This document shows positions 18,699-29,170 of a stretch of 64,000 nt of DNA, one piece after another. The stretch comes from an uncultured Erythrobacter sp. (GTDB lineage: Bacteria; Pseudomonadota; Alphaproteobacteria; Sphingomonadales; Sphingomonadaceae): the NCBI GenBank assembly GCA_947499095.1, contig CANMMR010000001.1, forward strand, positions 434,001 to 498,000. The letters are read 5' to 3'. The notes beneath the pieces were generated by a model. That model did not search any database. It was not told the DNA's origin and saw nothing but the letters and a program-made list of their open reading frames with translations. A program made the position numbers and the translations under genes. The stretch's first letter is position 1. The number at the start of each line of letters is the position of its first letter.

Positions 18699-19467
18699 TC
18701 GAAGCGAGCCCTTCCCGGAAAGTCGGGTATTCCGGCTGCCAACCCAGCACTCTCTTCGCTTTCCCATTCGCTACCCGGCGGTTCTCGGCATAGAAACCGT
18801 GCGCCATGGGCGAGAGGTTGGCCTCATCCATGGTTTGCAGCGGTGGTGGGTCGACGCCGATCAGACGGCACGCTTCCTCGATCACTGCATTCTGGCTGGT
18901 CGGCAGATTGTCGGCGAGATTGTAGGCGCCGGGCGGTGCATCCCTCTCGACGGCGGCGACCACTCCGTTCACGATATCGTGAACGTGAACGCGGCTGAAG
19001 ACCTGCCCCGGCAGATCGATGCGGTGCGCCTTGCCATCGTCTATGCGCTCGAAGGCGCTGCGTCCCGGCCCGTAGATCCCCGGTAGGCGGAAGACCCGCG
19101 CGCCTGCGTCCAGCCAGCGCGCATCGCAATCGCTGCGCGCGGTGCGCCGTCCGCCGCCCGTCGGGGTTGTCTCGTCGATCCACGCCCCTTGCCAGTCGCC
19201 GTAAACGCCGGTCGAGGATAGGTAGCCCAGCCATTTGCCGCCGAGCTCCGCACCGTAGCGATCCAGCACTGGGTCGCTTTCATCGGATGGCGGGACGGAA
19301 CTCAAGACATGGCTCGAAGCGGCCAGCGCGGAAAGGACGGCAGGCTCGTCGTCGAAAGGGATGGTCCCGTCGCTGCCGGTCGCCTCGACGGCCCAGCCTG
19401 TGGTGCTCAGCGCTTGCGCGATCCGCTTGGCCGTGTAGCCGAGCCCGAAGATGAACATTTGTGGCAT
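18682..19467 (-). CDS. NAD(P)-dependent epimerase/SDR family protein
   Basis: MPQMFIFGLGYTAKRIAQALSTTGWAVEATGSDG...GYLSSTGVYGDWQGAWIDETTPTG...RLPGIYGPGRSAFERI. Confidence 0.88.
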   Translation of the reverse strand: MPQMFIFGLGYTAKRIAQALSTTGWAVEATGSDGTIPFDDEPAVLSALAASSHVLSSVPPSDESDPVLDRYGAELGGKWLGYLSSTGVYGDWQGAWIDETTPTGGGRRTARSDCDARWLDAGARVFRLPGIYGPGRSAFERIDDGKAHRIDLPGQVFSRVHVHDIVNGVVAAVERDAPPGAYNLADNLPTSQNAVIEEACRLIGVDPPPLQTMDEANLSPMAHGFYAENRRVANGKAKRVLGWQPEYPTFREGLASIKARE

Positions 19468-19509
19468 CGGGGCGTATTACCCGAAGACACGCAAAAGCAC
19501 AGGATTTCC

Positions 19510-22161
19510 ATGGATATCGCTCGCACCCCCGCCACGCCCGAAGGCAATGTCGCAATGGCCGATGCGGCGCCCGAGCCGAATGAGCCCGCGACCATCCGGC
19601 GCGAGGACTACACCCCGTTCCCCTGGCTGGTCACCGAAACGCGGCTCGATTTCGAACTTGGGCTGGAGCGGACACGGGTCACCGCGACCCTGTTGGTAGA
19701 GCGCAATCCCGATGCCGAAGCCTCGCCCACGATCCGCCTGAACGGCGACGGGCTGGAGCTGGTTTCGCTGTCCTGCGACGGAGCCGAATGCGCTGGCCAC
19801 ACGATGGATGGTGAAGATCTGGTCGTAACGCTCGAGGGCAGCAGTCACACGATCGAGATCGTCACCGAGATCGACCCTTCGGCCAATTCGCAGCTTATGG
19901 GCCTCTACGCTTCCAACGGCATGCTCTGCACGCAATGCGAGGCCGAGGGCTTTCGTCGCATCACCTTCTTCCCCGACCGGCCCGACGTACTCAGTACCTA
20001 TACCGTCCGCATGCGCGGCCCGAAGGCGCAGTTCCCCGTCCTGCTGTGCAACGGCAACCGCGTGGATACCGGTGAAGAAGGCGAGCAGCACTGGGCCGAG
20101 TGGCACGATCCATGGCCCAAGCCGTCCTATCTGTTCGCGCTGGTTGCCGGCGATCTGGTGGCGCGGACCGACAGCTTCATTACCATGGGCGGGCGCGAGG
20201 TCGAACTGAATGTCTACGTCCGAGATGGAGACCTGGAGCGCACCGCGCACGCCATGGAGAGCCTCAAGCGCTCGATGAAATGGGATGAGGAGGTCTTCGG
20301 TCGGGAATACGACCTCGACCTGTTCAACATCGTCGCAGTGAGCGATTTCAACATGGGTGCGATGGAGAACAAGGGCCTCAACGTCTTCAACACGAAATAC
20401 GTCCTCGCCGATCCGGAGACCGCGACCGACGGCGATTTCGACGGCATCGAAGGCGTCATCGGCCACGAGTATTTCCACAACTGGTCGGGCAATCGCATCA
20501 CCTGCCGCGACTGGTTCCAGCTGAGCCTGAAGGAAGGTTTCACCGTCCTGCGCGACCAGCTGTTCAGCGCCGATATGGGCAGCGCGCCGGTCAAGCGGAT
20601 CGAGGATGTGCGCGTTCTGCGCAGCGTGCAGTTTCCCGAGGATTCCGGCCCGCTGGCCCACCCGATCCGCCCCGACTCCTATCGCGAGATCAACAACTTC
20701 TATACGTCGACCATCTACAACAAGGGCGCCGAGGTCATCCGCATGATGCGGACGATGGCCGGCGAGGAGCGCTTCCGGCAGGGCACCGACCTCTATTTCG
20801 AGCGCCACGACGGCGAGGCCGCGACTTGCGAAGATTTCGTGAGCTCGATTGAGGAAGGGGCCGGTCTCGATCTCGAACAGTTCCGCCTGTGGTATTCGCA
20901 GGCAGGTACTCCCAAGGTGACGGCCGGGCTTCAGCATGAAGGGCAGACGGCAAGGCTCACGCTTTCGCAGGTTGTGCCGGCTACACCCGGCCAGCCGGAC
21001 AAACAGCCCATGCCGATCCCGCTCAAGATCGCGCTGTTCGACCGCGAGACGGGCACGCAATCGGGCGAGGAGCTGGTCGTGCTCGATTCGGCGAAGGCGC
21101 AGTTCGAGTTCGAAGGTTTCGAGCACAAGCCGGTGCTTTCGATCAACCGCACATTCTCGGCGCCGGTGACGATCGAGCGCGACATCTCGCGCGAAGATCT
21201 CGTCTTCCTAGCCGCTCATGACGACGACCCCTTCGCTCGCTACGAGGCTATGCAGGAGTTGATGACCGGCCATCTGGTCGCGGCAGCGGGCGGCGGACTG
21301 GAGGAGCAAGAGCGCGAAGAAGCGGTCGGCGATATCGCCGAAGCGATGCGCGCCGTTCTGGTGGACGAAAGGCTCGACGACCTGATGCGGGGCGAGCTGA
21401 TGCTGCTGCCGAGCCAGACCTATCTCGCCGAGCAAATGCTGGTTGCCGATCCGGCTCGCATCCATGCAGAGCGCGAAGAGCTCAAGCGCGAGCTGGGACA
21501 GCGGCTGAAAAGCGAAATGCACCGTCTGTACGAGCGGGCGGAGCAGCTGCCTTACTCGCTCGATCTGGCGGCGAGAGGCGCGCGCAAGGTCAAGACCCAG
21601 GTGCTGACCTATGCCGCTGCCAGCGATCCGGTGAAAGCCGTCGAACTCGCGGCGCACCAATACGACCGCGCCGACAACATGACTGACCGGCAGGGCGCGC
21701 TGATGGTGCTGGCCGGGACCGACAGCGCCGAGCGCACTGCGCGGCTGCTCGATTTCTACAACCGCTTCCAGGGCAATGCGCTGGTGATCGACAAATGGTT
21801 CGCACTGCAGGCCTCGTCGCTCCACCCGAACGCGATCGAGCACGTGAAGTCGCTGGCCGACCATCCCGATTTGACCCTGAAGAACCCCAACCGCGTCCGC
21901 TCGCTCTACATGGCGTTCGCAGCCAATCCACATGCCTTCCACGCCGAAAATGGCGAGGGCTATCGCATCATCGCCGACCTGATCCTCGCGCTCGACCCGA
22001 TCAATCCGCAGACGGCGGCACGCTTCGTGCCGCCGCTTGGCCGTTGGCGGCGGATCGAGCCCCGACGCGCCGCGCTGATGCGCGAGCAGCTAGAGCGCAT
22101 TGCCGCTGCATCCCAGTTGTCGCGGGACACATACGAGCAGGTGAGCCGCTCACTTGGCTGA
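19510..22161 (+). CDS. pepN: Aminopeptidase N
   Basis: DFNMGAMENKGLNVFNTKYVLADPETATDGDFDGIEGVIGHEYFHNWSGNRITCRDWFQLSLKEG (GAMEN, HExxH); start chosen from ATG 19510. Confidence 0.95.
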   Translation: MDIARTPATPEGNVAMADAAPEPNEPATIRREDYTPFPWLVTETRLDFELGLERTRVTATLLVERNPDAEASPTIRLNGDGLELVSLSCDGAECAGHTMDGEDLVVTLEGSSHTIEIVTEIDPSANSQLMGLYASNGMLCTQCEAEGFRRITFFPDRPDVLSTYTVRMRGPKAQFPVLLCNGNRVDTGEEGEQHWAEWHDPWPKPSYLFALVAGDLVARTDSFITMGGREVELNVYVRDGDLERTAHAMESLKRSMKWDEEVFGREYDLDLFNIVAVSDFNMGAMENKGLNVFNTKYVLADPETATDGDFDGIEGVIGHEYFHNWSGNRITCRDWFQLSLKEGFTVLRDQLFSADMGSAPVKRIEDVRVLRSVQFPEDSGPLAHPIRPDSYREINNFYTSTIYNKGAEVIRMMRTMAGEERFRQGTDLYFERHDGEAATCEDFVSSIEEGAGLDLEQFRLWYSQAGTPKVTAGLQHEGQTARLTLSQVVPATPGQPDKQPMPIPLKIALFDRETGTQSGEELVVLDSAKAQFEFEGFEHKPVLSINRTFSAPVTIERDISREDLVFLAAHDDDPFARYEAMQELMTGHLVAAAGGGLEEQEREEAVGDIAEAMRAVLVDERLDDLMRGELMLLPSQTYLAEQMLVADPARIHAEREELKRELGQRLKSEMHRLYERAEQLPYSLDLAARGARKVKTQVLTYAAASDPVKAVELAAHQYDRADNMTDRQGALMVLAGTDSAERTARLLDFYNRFQGNALVIDKWFALQASSLHPNAIEHVKSLADHPDLTLKNPNRVRSLYMAFAANPHAFHAENGEGYRIIADLILALDPINPQTAARFVPPLGRWRRIEPRRAALMREQLERIAAASQLSRDTYEQVSRSLG

Positions 22162-22816
22162 GGCCCTTCGATCGAACTTGCTGAAGGAGATCCCGCACGC
22201 CTTTTCGGCACGCGCGCCGCTCGATTTGCAGGAGACTCTGCGGGACGGCGTGCTCGTGCGTGTAAAGCAAGTCCATTCGCCGGAAGTGGTGTTCGCAACG
22301 GAGGCCATGGCGGCGCCTCTCGAGGCCGATGCATTGGTCACCGACCGGCCGGGCTTACTGCTCGGCATCGTCACCGCCGATTGTGCGCCGGTCTTGCTGG
22401 TGGACGAAGAGGCAGGCGTCGTCGGGGCTGCTCATGCGGGCTGGCGCGGTGCAGTGTCCGGCGTACTCGAGAATACGGTAGCGGCGATGGCGCGATTGGG
22501 AAGCGATCCGGCCGATATCCGCGCTGCGATAGGGCCGACGATCGCGCAGGCCAGCTATGAGGTAGATGAAGCGTTCCGGGCGAACTTCACGGAGGCCGAC
22601 GACCGATTCTTCGAGTCCGGGCGCAAGGGCCATTGGCAATTCGATCTGCCCGGTTTTGCTGCCCATCGGCTCGTTTTGGCAGGAGTCACGCAGGTGCATG
22701 ACCTGCAGGAAGACACCTACTGCCAGCCCGGTCGCTTCCACTCGTTCCGCCGGGCCAGCCATAGGGGTGAGAATACGACAGGCCGACAGCTCAGTGTCAT
22801 CGGCCTGCCACACTGA
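22154..22816 (+). CDS. pgeF: Peptidoglycan editing factor PgeF / polyphenol oxidase (laccase-domain) family
   Basis: [13 protein letters not shown]...[57 protein letters not shown] start overlapping pepN end. Confidence 0.9.
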   Translation: MAEALRSNLLKEIPHAFSARAPLDLQETLRDGVLVRVKQVHSPEVVFATEAMAAPLEADALVTDRPGLLLGIVTADCAPVLLVDEEAGVVGAAHAGWRGAVSGVLENTVAAMARLGSDPADIRAAIGPTIAQASYEVDEAFRANFTEADDRFFESGRKGHWQFDLPGFAAHRLVLAGVTQVHDLQEDTYCQPGRFHSFRRASHRGENTTGRQLSVIGLPH

Positions 22817-23027
22817 TTGCGCCCCATGCCACGAAGCTTGCCAAAATCTCGGTTGGCAAGGCAGCGCTGACCCGCTAGAGGCCCCTCCAAACCGGCTTGC
22901 CGGGGGCTTTCGTGCAGGTATCTCTCAGACGAGCCGATCGAGCTCTCCGCAGCGCCGGAAACAATCGCAAACGCGCTGTGCGGGTGACCCGCCGGTGCAT
23001 CGACAAGGCAGGCAAGGCATAGCGCTG

Positions 23028-23600
23028 ATGGCAGACACGGCTGCAACCGCAACACCCGAAACCGCAGGTGAAACCGGCGACGGCATCCGCCGCCGCGATT
23101 TTATCGACATCGCTGCCGTGAGCGCCGCCGGCGTCGGCGGCTTGGCGGTGCTCTATCCGCTGATCAGCCAGATGGCGCCGTCGAAGGACGTGCTCGCCGC
23201 GAGCACGACCGAGGTCGATGTCTCGGCGATCCAGCCGGGGCAGGCGATCAAGGCCGTGTTCCGAAAGCAGCCGTTGTTCGTGCGCCGCCTGACGCCCGCC
23301 GAAGTCCAGGAAGCGAACGCCACGCCCGTCGGTGCCCTGCGTGATCCGCAGACGCTCGCCGAGCGTACGCAGGAAGGGCATCAGGACATGCTGGTGACCA
23401 TGGGTGTCTGCACCCACCTCGGCTGCGTCCCGCTGGGTGCTGCCGAAGGCGAGGTCAAAGGCGAGTTCGGCGGATATTTCTGCCCCTGCCACGGGTCGCA
23501 CTACGATACCGCCGGACGCATCCGCAAGGGACCGGCGCCGACCAACCTCGAAGTGCCGGAATATACCTTCACCTCCGACACCACCATCCAGGTCGGTTGA
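23028..23600 (+). CDS. petA: Ubiquinol-cytochrome c reductase iron-sulfur (Rieske) subunit
   Basis: [37 protein letters not shown]...[10 protein letters not shown]...[24 protein letters not shown]. Confidence 0.95.
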   Translation: MADTAATATPETAGETGDGIRRRDFIDIAAVSAAGVGGLAVLYPLISQMAPSKDVLAASTTEVDVSAIQPGQAIKAVFRKQPLFVRRLTPAEVQEANATPVGALRDPQTLAERTQEGHQDMLVTMGVCTHLGCVPLGAAEGEVKGEFGGYFCPCHGSHYDTAGRIRKGPAPTNLEVPEYTFTSDTTIQVG

Positions 23601-23623
23601 GCCAAGAGACGAGAGATACGATC

Positions 23624-24919
23624 ATGAGCTTTCCCTGGGCCAAGGAATATACGCCGGCCAACGGCTTCACCAAGTTCCTCGACGAAAAGCTGCCATTGCC
23701 GCGCCTCGTCTACAATGCCGTCGGTGCCGGCTATCCGGTGCCGCGCAACCTCAGCTACTTCTGGAATTTCGGCGTTCTCGCCGGCTTCTTCCTCGTGCTG
23801 CAGATCGTCACCGGCATCATCCTCGCGATGCATTATGCCGCGAACGCCCAGGTTGCCTTCGCCACGACCGAGCACATCATGCGCAACGTCAACTGGGGCT
23901 GGCTGATGCGCTACGCCCACGCGAACGGGGCGAGCTTCTTCTTCATCGTCGTCTACCTGCATATCTTCCGCGGCTTCTACTACAGTTCGTACAAGGCCCC
24001 GCGCGAGATGATCTGGCTGCTCGGCGTCACGATCTTCCTGCTGATGATGGCGACCGCCTTTATGGGCTACGTCCTGCCCTGGGGGCAAATGAGCTTCTGG
24101 GGAGCCAAGGTCATCACCGGCTTGTTCGGCGCAATCCCGCTGGTCGGCGAACCGATACAGATCTGGCTGCTCGGCGGCTACGCGCCCGACAATGCCGCGC
24201 TGAACCGCTTCTTCAGCCTTCACTTCCTGCTGCCCTTCGTGATTGCGGGCTGTGTCATCCTGCACATCTGGGCGCTGCATATCCCGGGCTCCTCAAACCC
24301 CACGGGCGTAGAGATCAAGAGCGAAAGCGACACGCTGCCCTTCCACCCGTATTATACGGTGAAGGACGGCTTTGGCCTCGGCGTCGCCCTGATCCTGTTC
24401 ATGACCATGGTCTTCTTCCTCCCGAACGCGCTCGGTCACCCGGACAACTATATCGAGGCGAACCCGCTTTCGACGCCGGCGCATATCGTTCCGGAGTGGT
24501 ACTTTTGGCCCTTCTACGCGATCCTGCGCGCCTTTACGGTCGACTTCCTGTTCATTCCGGCGAAGCTGCTGGGCGTGATCGCGATGTTCGGCTCGATCCT
24601 GTTGTGGTTCATCCTGCCGTGGCTCGACCGGTCGCCGGTTCGCAGCGGCCACTATCGCCCGCTGTTCCGCAAGTTCTTCTGGTTCGGCCTGATCCCGGCA
24701 ATGATCGTCCTGTTTATCTGCGGCGGCGCGCCGGCGGAAGAGCCGTATGTCATGCTCAGCCAGTTGGCGACGGCATACTATTTCCTTCATTTCCTCGTGA
24801 TCCTGCCGATCGTCGGCCAGATCGAGAAGCCCGAACCGCTGCCCTATTCCATCACGGAAGCCGTGCTGGGATCGGACAAGAAGGCAGTGCTCGGCGAAAA
24901 CGCTTCGCCGGCCGTCTAA
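23624..24919 (+). CDS. petB: Cytochrome b
   Basis: [65 protein letters not shown]. Confidence 0.96.
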   Translation: MSFPWAKEYTPANGFTKFLDEKLPLPRLVYNAVGAGYPVPRNLSYFWNFGVLAGFFLVLQIVTGIILAMHYAANAQVAFATTEHIMRNVNWGWLMRYAHANGASFFFIVVYLHIFRGFYYSSYKAPREMIWLLGVTIFLLMMATAFMGYVLPWGQMSFWGAKVITGLFGAIPLVGEPIQIWLLGGYAPDNAALNRFFSLHFLLPFVIAGCVILHIWALHIPGSSNPTGVEIKSESDTLPFHPYYTVKDGFGLGVALILFMTMVFFLPNALGHPDNYIEANPLSTPAHIVPEWYFWPFYAILRAFTVDFLFIPAKLLGVIAMFGSILLWFILPWLDRSPVRSGHYRPLFRKFFWFGLIPAMIVLFICGGAPAEEPYVMLSQLATAYYFLHFLVILPIVGQIEKPEPLPYSITEAVLGSDKKAVLGENASPAV

Positions 24920-24938
24920 GCGAGTAACGAGAAAAGAC

Positions 24939-25790
24939 ATGACCAAGCTTCTCAGCATCCGCCTCGTTGCCATTCTCGCAGGGCTCGGCTTTGCACTCGT
25001 CGCGCTCTATTCCTTCGTCGTCGGCGCTTTCGCCTTCCTGACCGAAGAGACGGCCCCGCACCTTCCGTACGAGGAACCGCGCGACTTCGCCTTCTCCTTC
25101 GACGGTCCTGCCGGCAAGTGGGACGTGCAGCAGCTGCAGCGCGGCCTGAAGGTCTATGACGAGGTCTGTTCGGCCTGCCACAGCCTCAAATACGTCGCCT
25201 TCCGCAATCTTTCGCAGATCGGTTACGATGAAGGCCAGGTCAAAGCCTATGCCGCCTCCAAGCAGGTCCCGGGCATCGATCCGAACACCGGCGAAGCCAC
25301 GACGCGCCCGGGTCTGCCGACCGACTATTTCCCGTCGCCCTATCCCAATGCGGTCGCGGCTGCCGCGGCGAACAACAATGCGATCCCGCCCGATCTATCG
25401 TTGATCACCAAGGCGCGCGGTGATGGCACGAACTACGTCGCTTCGCTGCTTGCGGGATATCAGGAACCGAGCGCAGAGCTTCTGGCCGAACATCCGGAGG
25501 CTGCACCCGGCCCGGGCCTCTACCACAATCCCTACTTCCCGAATCTCAACCTGGCGATGGCTCCGCCTCTGACGTCGACCGGACAGGTGACCTATGACGA
25601 CGGCACCGAAGCGACCATCGAGCAGATGTCGATCGACGTTGCCGCCTTCCTGACCTGGACGGCCGAGCCGACCCTGGTGCAGCGCAAGCAGACCGGCTGG
25701 CCGGTGCTGCTCTTCCTGCTGTTCGCCACCGTACTGGCCTATCTGTCGAAGAAGCAGATCTGGGCAGCGGTGAAGCCGAAGAAGAAGTAG
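24939..25790 (+). CDS. petC: Cytochrome c1
   Basis: VYDEVCSACHSLKYVAFRNLSQIGY (CxxCH), C-terminal TM anchor WPVLLFLLFATVLAYLSKKQIW. Confidence 0.95.
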   Translation: MTKLLSIRLVAILAGLGFALVALYSFVVGAFAFLTEETAPHLPYEEPRDFAFSFDGPAGKWDVQQLQRGLKVYDEVCSACHSLKYVAFRNLSQIGYDEGQVKAYAASKQVPGIDPNTGEATTRPGLPTDYFPSPYPNAVAAAAANNNAIPPDLSLITKARGDGTNYVASLLAGYQEPSAELLAEHPEAAPGPGLYHNPYFPNLNLAMAPPLTSTGQVTYDDGTEATIEQMSIDVAAFLTWTAEPTLVQRKQTGWPVLLFLLFATVLAYLSKKQIWAAVKPKKK

Positions 25791-25822
25791 GCCGACCGAT
25801 CATCGCAAATATCGCAAAGCGG

Positions 25823-25858
25823 GCGCCCCTCCATCCAGCCGGATGCGAGGGGCGCTTT
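25823..25858 (+). terminator. Rho-independent terminator after petC
   Basis: gcgcccctc-catcc-agcc-ggatg-c-gaggggcgc followed by ttt. Confidence 0.75.
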
Positions 25859-25877
25859 CGATTGCGGGAGAAAGAAA

Positions 25878-26408
25878 ATGACCCCGGCTGAGTTGAAAGC
25901 GCTGGTGCGCACCATTCCGGATTTTCCCAAGCAGGGCATCCAGTTCCGCGACATCACGACCCTCATCGGGCACGGGCGGGGCTTCTGCGCTGCGGTCGAC
26001 TGGCTCGCAGAGCAGGTGGAGGGAAGCGAGGCGGTCGCCGGCATGGAGGCGCGAGGCTTTATCTTCGGAGCGGCGGTGGCAGCGCGCCTCGGCCTGCCGT
26101 TCCTGCCGATCCGAAAGCCCGGAAAGCTCCCGTGCCAAGTCATCGGTGTCGATTACGAACTCGAATACGGCATGGACCGGCTCGAACTCGATCCCCAATC
26201 GGTGAGCGACGGGCAATCTGTCGCGATTGTGGATGACCTCTTGGCGACGGGAGGGACTGCGCGGGCCGCGACGAAGCTGTTGCGCGCGGCCGGGGCTACG
26301 GTCACCACCGCGACATTCGTGATCGACCTTCCCGATCTGGGCGGCAGCAGCAAACTTCAGGCAGAAAACGTAGCCGTCCGCGCCCTGATGGATTTCGAAG
26401 GGGAATGA
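25878..26408 (+). CDS. apt: Adenine phosphoribosyltransferase
   Basis: LKALVRTIPDFPKQGIQFRDITTLIGHGRGF...VAGMEARGFIFGAAVA...VAIVDDLLATGGTARAATKLL. Confidence 0.95.
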   Translation: MTPAELKALVRTIPDFPKQGIQFRDITTLIGHGRGFCAAVDWLAEQVEGSEAVAGMEARGFIFGAAVAARLGLPFLPIRKPGKLPCQVIGVDYELEYGMDRLELDPQSVSDGQSVAIVDDLLATGGTARAATKLLRAAGATVTTATFVIDLPDLGGSSKLQAENVAVRALMDFEGE

Positions 26409-26506
26409 TCCTAGCTGGAAATTTGGAAATATCCTCGGCTTAAGCCATTGACGTACGGACGCACCTGCAAAGTGGTTTTGCAGGCTCAGCCATAAATGCG
26501 AGGGGC

Positions 26507-28372
26507 ATGGAACAAACACTAGTCATTGCGATGGTCGGCATACTGGGCATTGGCGCCCAATGGCTTGCCTGGCGAACCGGCTGGCCGGCGATCGTCCTCA
26601 TGCTCGCCGCAGGTTTTCTCGCCGGACCGGTGCTGGGGGTATTCGATCCAGAACATGCCTTCGGCAGCCTGCTTGAACCGATGGTCGCTATCGGCGTCGC
26701 CCTCATCTTGTTCGAAGGTGGGCTGAGCCTCGATTTCCGAGAGCTCCGCCATACCGGCAGAGCCGTCATGCGCCTTGCGACAGTCGGCGTCATTCTCGGC
26801 TGGCTCTTCGGCGCCCTCGCCGGGATCTATATCGCCGGTCTCGCCCCCGAAGTCGCGATCCTGTTCGGCGGCATTCTGGTGGTTACCGGCCCGACCGTGG
26901 TCATTCCGCTGCTCCGGCAAAGTTCGGTCAAGTCGCGCCCCGCATCGATCCTCAAATGGGAGGCGATCGTCAACGATCCCACGGGCGCGCTCTGCGCCGT
27001 GATCGCTTACGAATACTTCCGCAAGGTCGCCGAATCGCCGGGTGCCAGCCTCTTCGAAGTCGTCCCGCCGCTCATCATCGCAGCCATCATCGCCGGCCTC
27101 ATCGGCTACGTCGCCGCCGTGGCTATCGCCTGGGCGTTTCCGCGCGGGGCCGTGCCGGAATACCTCAAGGTCCCCGTGCTCCTGACCACGGTGATCTGCG
27201 TCTTCGTGATCTCGAACCTGATCGAGCATGAGGCCGGCCTCGTCGCCGTTACTGTCATGGGCGTTGCCCTGGCAAATATGAACGTCTCCAGCCTACGCAG
27301 CATTCATCCCTTCAAGGAGAATGTCGCGGTCCTGCTGGTGTCGGGCATATTCATCCTGCTCTCGGCCTCGCTGGAGCCGGCCGATGTCCGCTATTTCAAC
27401 TGGTCGATCGCTGCATTCCTGCTGGCGCTGCTCTTCGTCGTGCGGCCGGCGACCATCATCCTGAGCCTGCTGGGCAGCTCGATCCCCTGGAACGAGCGAC
27501 TCTTTCTCGCTTGGATTGCGCCGCGCGGTATCGTGTTGGTCGCCATTTCCGGCCTGTTCGCGCTGCGCCTGTCTGAACTGGGCTTCAGCGACGGCAATCT
27601 GCTGATCGGGCTGAGCTTCGCCGTCGTCGTGGTGACCATCGTGGCCCATGGATTCACAGTCGACCTCGTTGCGCGATGGCTCGGCGTGAAGGGAGCCAGC
27701 CGCCCCGGCATCCTGTTCGTCGGCAGCACGCCCTGGACGATTGCCTTGGCCGAACAGATCCGTGACCTCAAGGCGCCGGTACTGGTCGTCGATGCCAGTT
27801 GGCAGCGCCTCGGCCTTGCGCGCCAGAAGGGCCTGCCGTTCTATCACGGCGAGATACTCAACGAGGCGACCGAGCACAATCTCGAACTGGCGCCGTACCA
27901 GAACCTCGTCGCGGCAACCGAAAACGAGGCATACAATACGCTCGTTTGCAATGAATTCGCGCATGAAATCGGGCGCGACAAGGTCTTTCAGCTCGGCGAA
28001 TCCGCCGACGAGGACGACAAGCATGCGCTTCCGATCGGCCTGCGCGGGCGTGCGCTCTTCGAGTCCGGTTTCGGCGTCGAGGATGTCAACGAACGGCAGG
28101 CGCAAGGCTGGGTCTTCCGCAAGACCAAATTGTCCGACGAATTCGATTTCGAGGCAGCTCAGGAGCGGTTGCCCGAAGCGGCCAACATGCTGCTGTTGAT
28201 GCGGGAGAACGGGACGATCCGTTTCTTCACCCATGCCGCGCGCCCCGAACCGCGCGCTGGCGATACTATCATCAGTTTCTCGCCGCCGCAGGAGCGCAGC
28301 CCCGAGGGCGTGGCGGCAAAACGTGCAAGCAAGAAGAAGCCGCGTGAAGGTGGCAAGGAGGCACCGGCGTGA
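26507..28372 (+). CDS. Cation:proton antiporter (CPA1 family) with C-terminal TrkA-N/NAD-binding-like domain
   Basis: Multi-TM Na+/H+ exchanger domain (ALILFEGGLSLDFRELRHTGRAVMRLATVGV) followed by a soluble domain PGILFVGSTPWTIALAEQIRDLKAPVLVVDASWQRL. Confidence 0.87.
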   Translation: MEQTLVIAMVGILGIGAQWLAWRTGWPAIVLMLAAGFLAGPVLGVFDPEHAFGSLLEPMVAIGVALILFEGGLSLDFRELRHTGRAVMRLATVGVILGWLFGALAGIYIAGLAPEVAILFGGILVVTGPTVVIPLLRQSSVKSRPASILKWEAIVNDPTGALCAVIAYEYFRKVAESPGASLFEVVPPLIIAAIIAGLIGYVAAVAIAWAFPRGAVPEYLKVPVLLTTVICVFVISNLIEHEAGLVAVTVMGVALANMNVSSLRSIHPFKENVAVLLVSGIFILLSASLEPADVRYFNWSIAAFLLALLFVVRPATIILSLLGSSIPWNERLFLAWIAPRGIVLVAISGLFALRLSELGFSDGNLLIGLSFAVVVVTIVAHGFTVDLVARWLGVKGASRPGILFVGSTPWTIALAEQIRDLKAPVLVVDASWQRLGLARQKGLPFYHGEILNEATEHNLELAPYQNLVAATENEAYNTLVCNEFAHEIGRDKVFQLGESADEDDKHALPIGLRGRALFESGFGVEDVNERQAQGWVFRKTKLSDEFDFEAAQERLPEAANMLLLMRENGTIRFFTHAARPEPRAGDTIISFSPPQERSPEGVAAKRASKKKPREGGKEAPA

Positions 28373-29001
28373 GGCCGATCATTACTCTTAAAGCAATGTT
28401 CTCGCTGGCCGCCGGATCGGCTCTGCTTGTCGCGTGCGGCGACCGTGAAAGCGAACCGCCCCCGCCGCCGCAACCGAGCGAAGAACCGCGCTCCATCTTT
28501 ACCGATGGCGAAACCGGCGAGGGTGCCGAGTCAGCGCCGCTCATCGCCCCGCTCGAGACGACGATCGCCTTCTCGGACGGAGCCGAGCTGACCGAAGCGG
28601 CCCGGGCCGAGCTCGCGACCATCCTGCGCTCGCCCCAGATCGCGCAAGGCGGGGAGATCGTCCTGCGCGGGCATTCGGACGCAGATGGCAGCGACGAGGC
28701 GAACATGACTGCTTCGCAGGAACGAGCCGAAGCGATTGCGGCGTTCCTGATCGATGGTGGTGTGGCTGAAGACCGGATCGAGATTATCGCGTTCGGCGAG
28801 CAGAATCCCGTAGCTCCGAACGCGCTGCCGGATGGAACTCCTAACGAAGAGGGGCGTCGCCGAAACCGGCGCGTCGAAATTTACGTCGCCGCGCCCGAGG
28901 GCCAGGACACGTCTGCCGCACCGGAAGAGCCGACTATTGCGGAAACGCTGGCCGGTGAACTGGAAGCCGAGACCGCCGAGGCGGACGATTCTCCGCAATA
29001 G
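28369..29001 (+). CDS. OmpA family protein
   Basis: Lipobox-like SALLVACGDRES; GEIVLRGHSDADGSDEANMTASQERAEAIAAFLIDGGVAEDRIEIIAFGEQNPVAPN...RRRNRRVEIYV. Confidence 0.88.
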   Translation: MRPIITLKAMFSLAAGSALLVACGDRESEPPPPPQPSEEPRSIFTDGETGEGAESAPLIAPLETTIAFSDGAELTEAARAELATILRSPQIAQGGEIVLRGHSDADGSDEANMTASQERAEAIAAFLIDGGVAEDRIEIIAFGEQNPVAPNALPDGTPNEEGRRRNRRVEIYVAAPEGQDTSAAPEEPTIAETLAGELEAETAEADDSPQ

Positions 29002-29088
29002 CAGTCCGACGAAGAAGCCTTGTTGACGAAAGGGCCGAAGCAGTGGCAAGGGCGCTGCTGTCGCACAGGTCATGCGCGCCGAGATCGG

Positions 29089-29162
29089 GCGGGTATAGCA
29101 TAGTGGTAATGCTCCAGCCTTCCAAGCTGGCTAGAGGGGTTCGATTCCCCTTACCCGCTCCA
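29089..29162 (+). tRNA. tRNA-Gly (anticodon TCC), CCA encoded
   Basis: GCGGGTATAGCATAGTGGTAATGCTCCAGCCTTCCAAGCTGGCTAGAGGGGTTCGATTCCCCTTACCCGCTCCA, full cloverleaf, anticodon loop CTTCCAA. Confidence 0.97.
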
Positions 29163-29170
29163 TCCTCTCC

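Noticed and set aside
28369-29001. Operon of antiporter plus OmpA protein as a novel system
   Set aside because: Both families are common; coupling by ATGA-type overlap alone is not evidence of a new system
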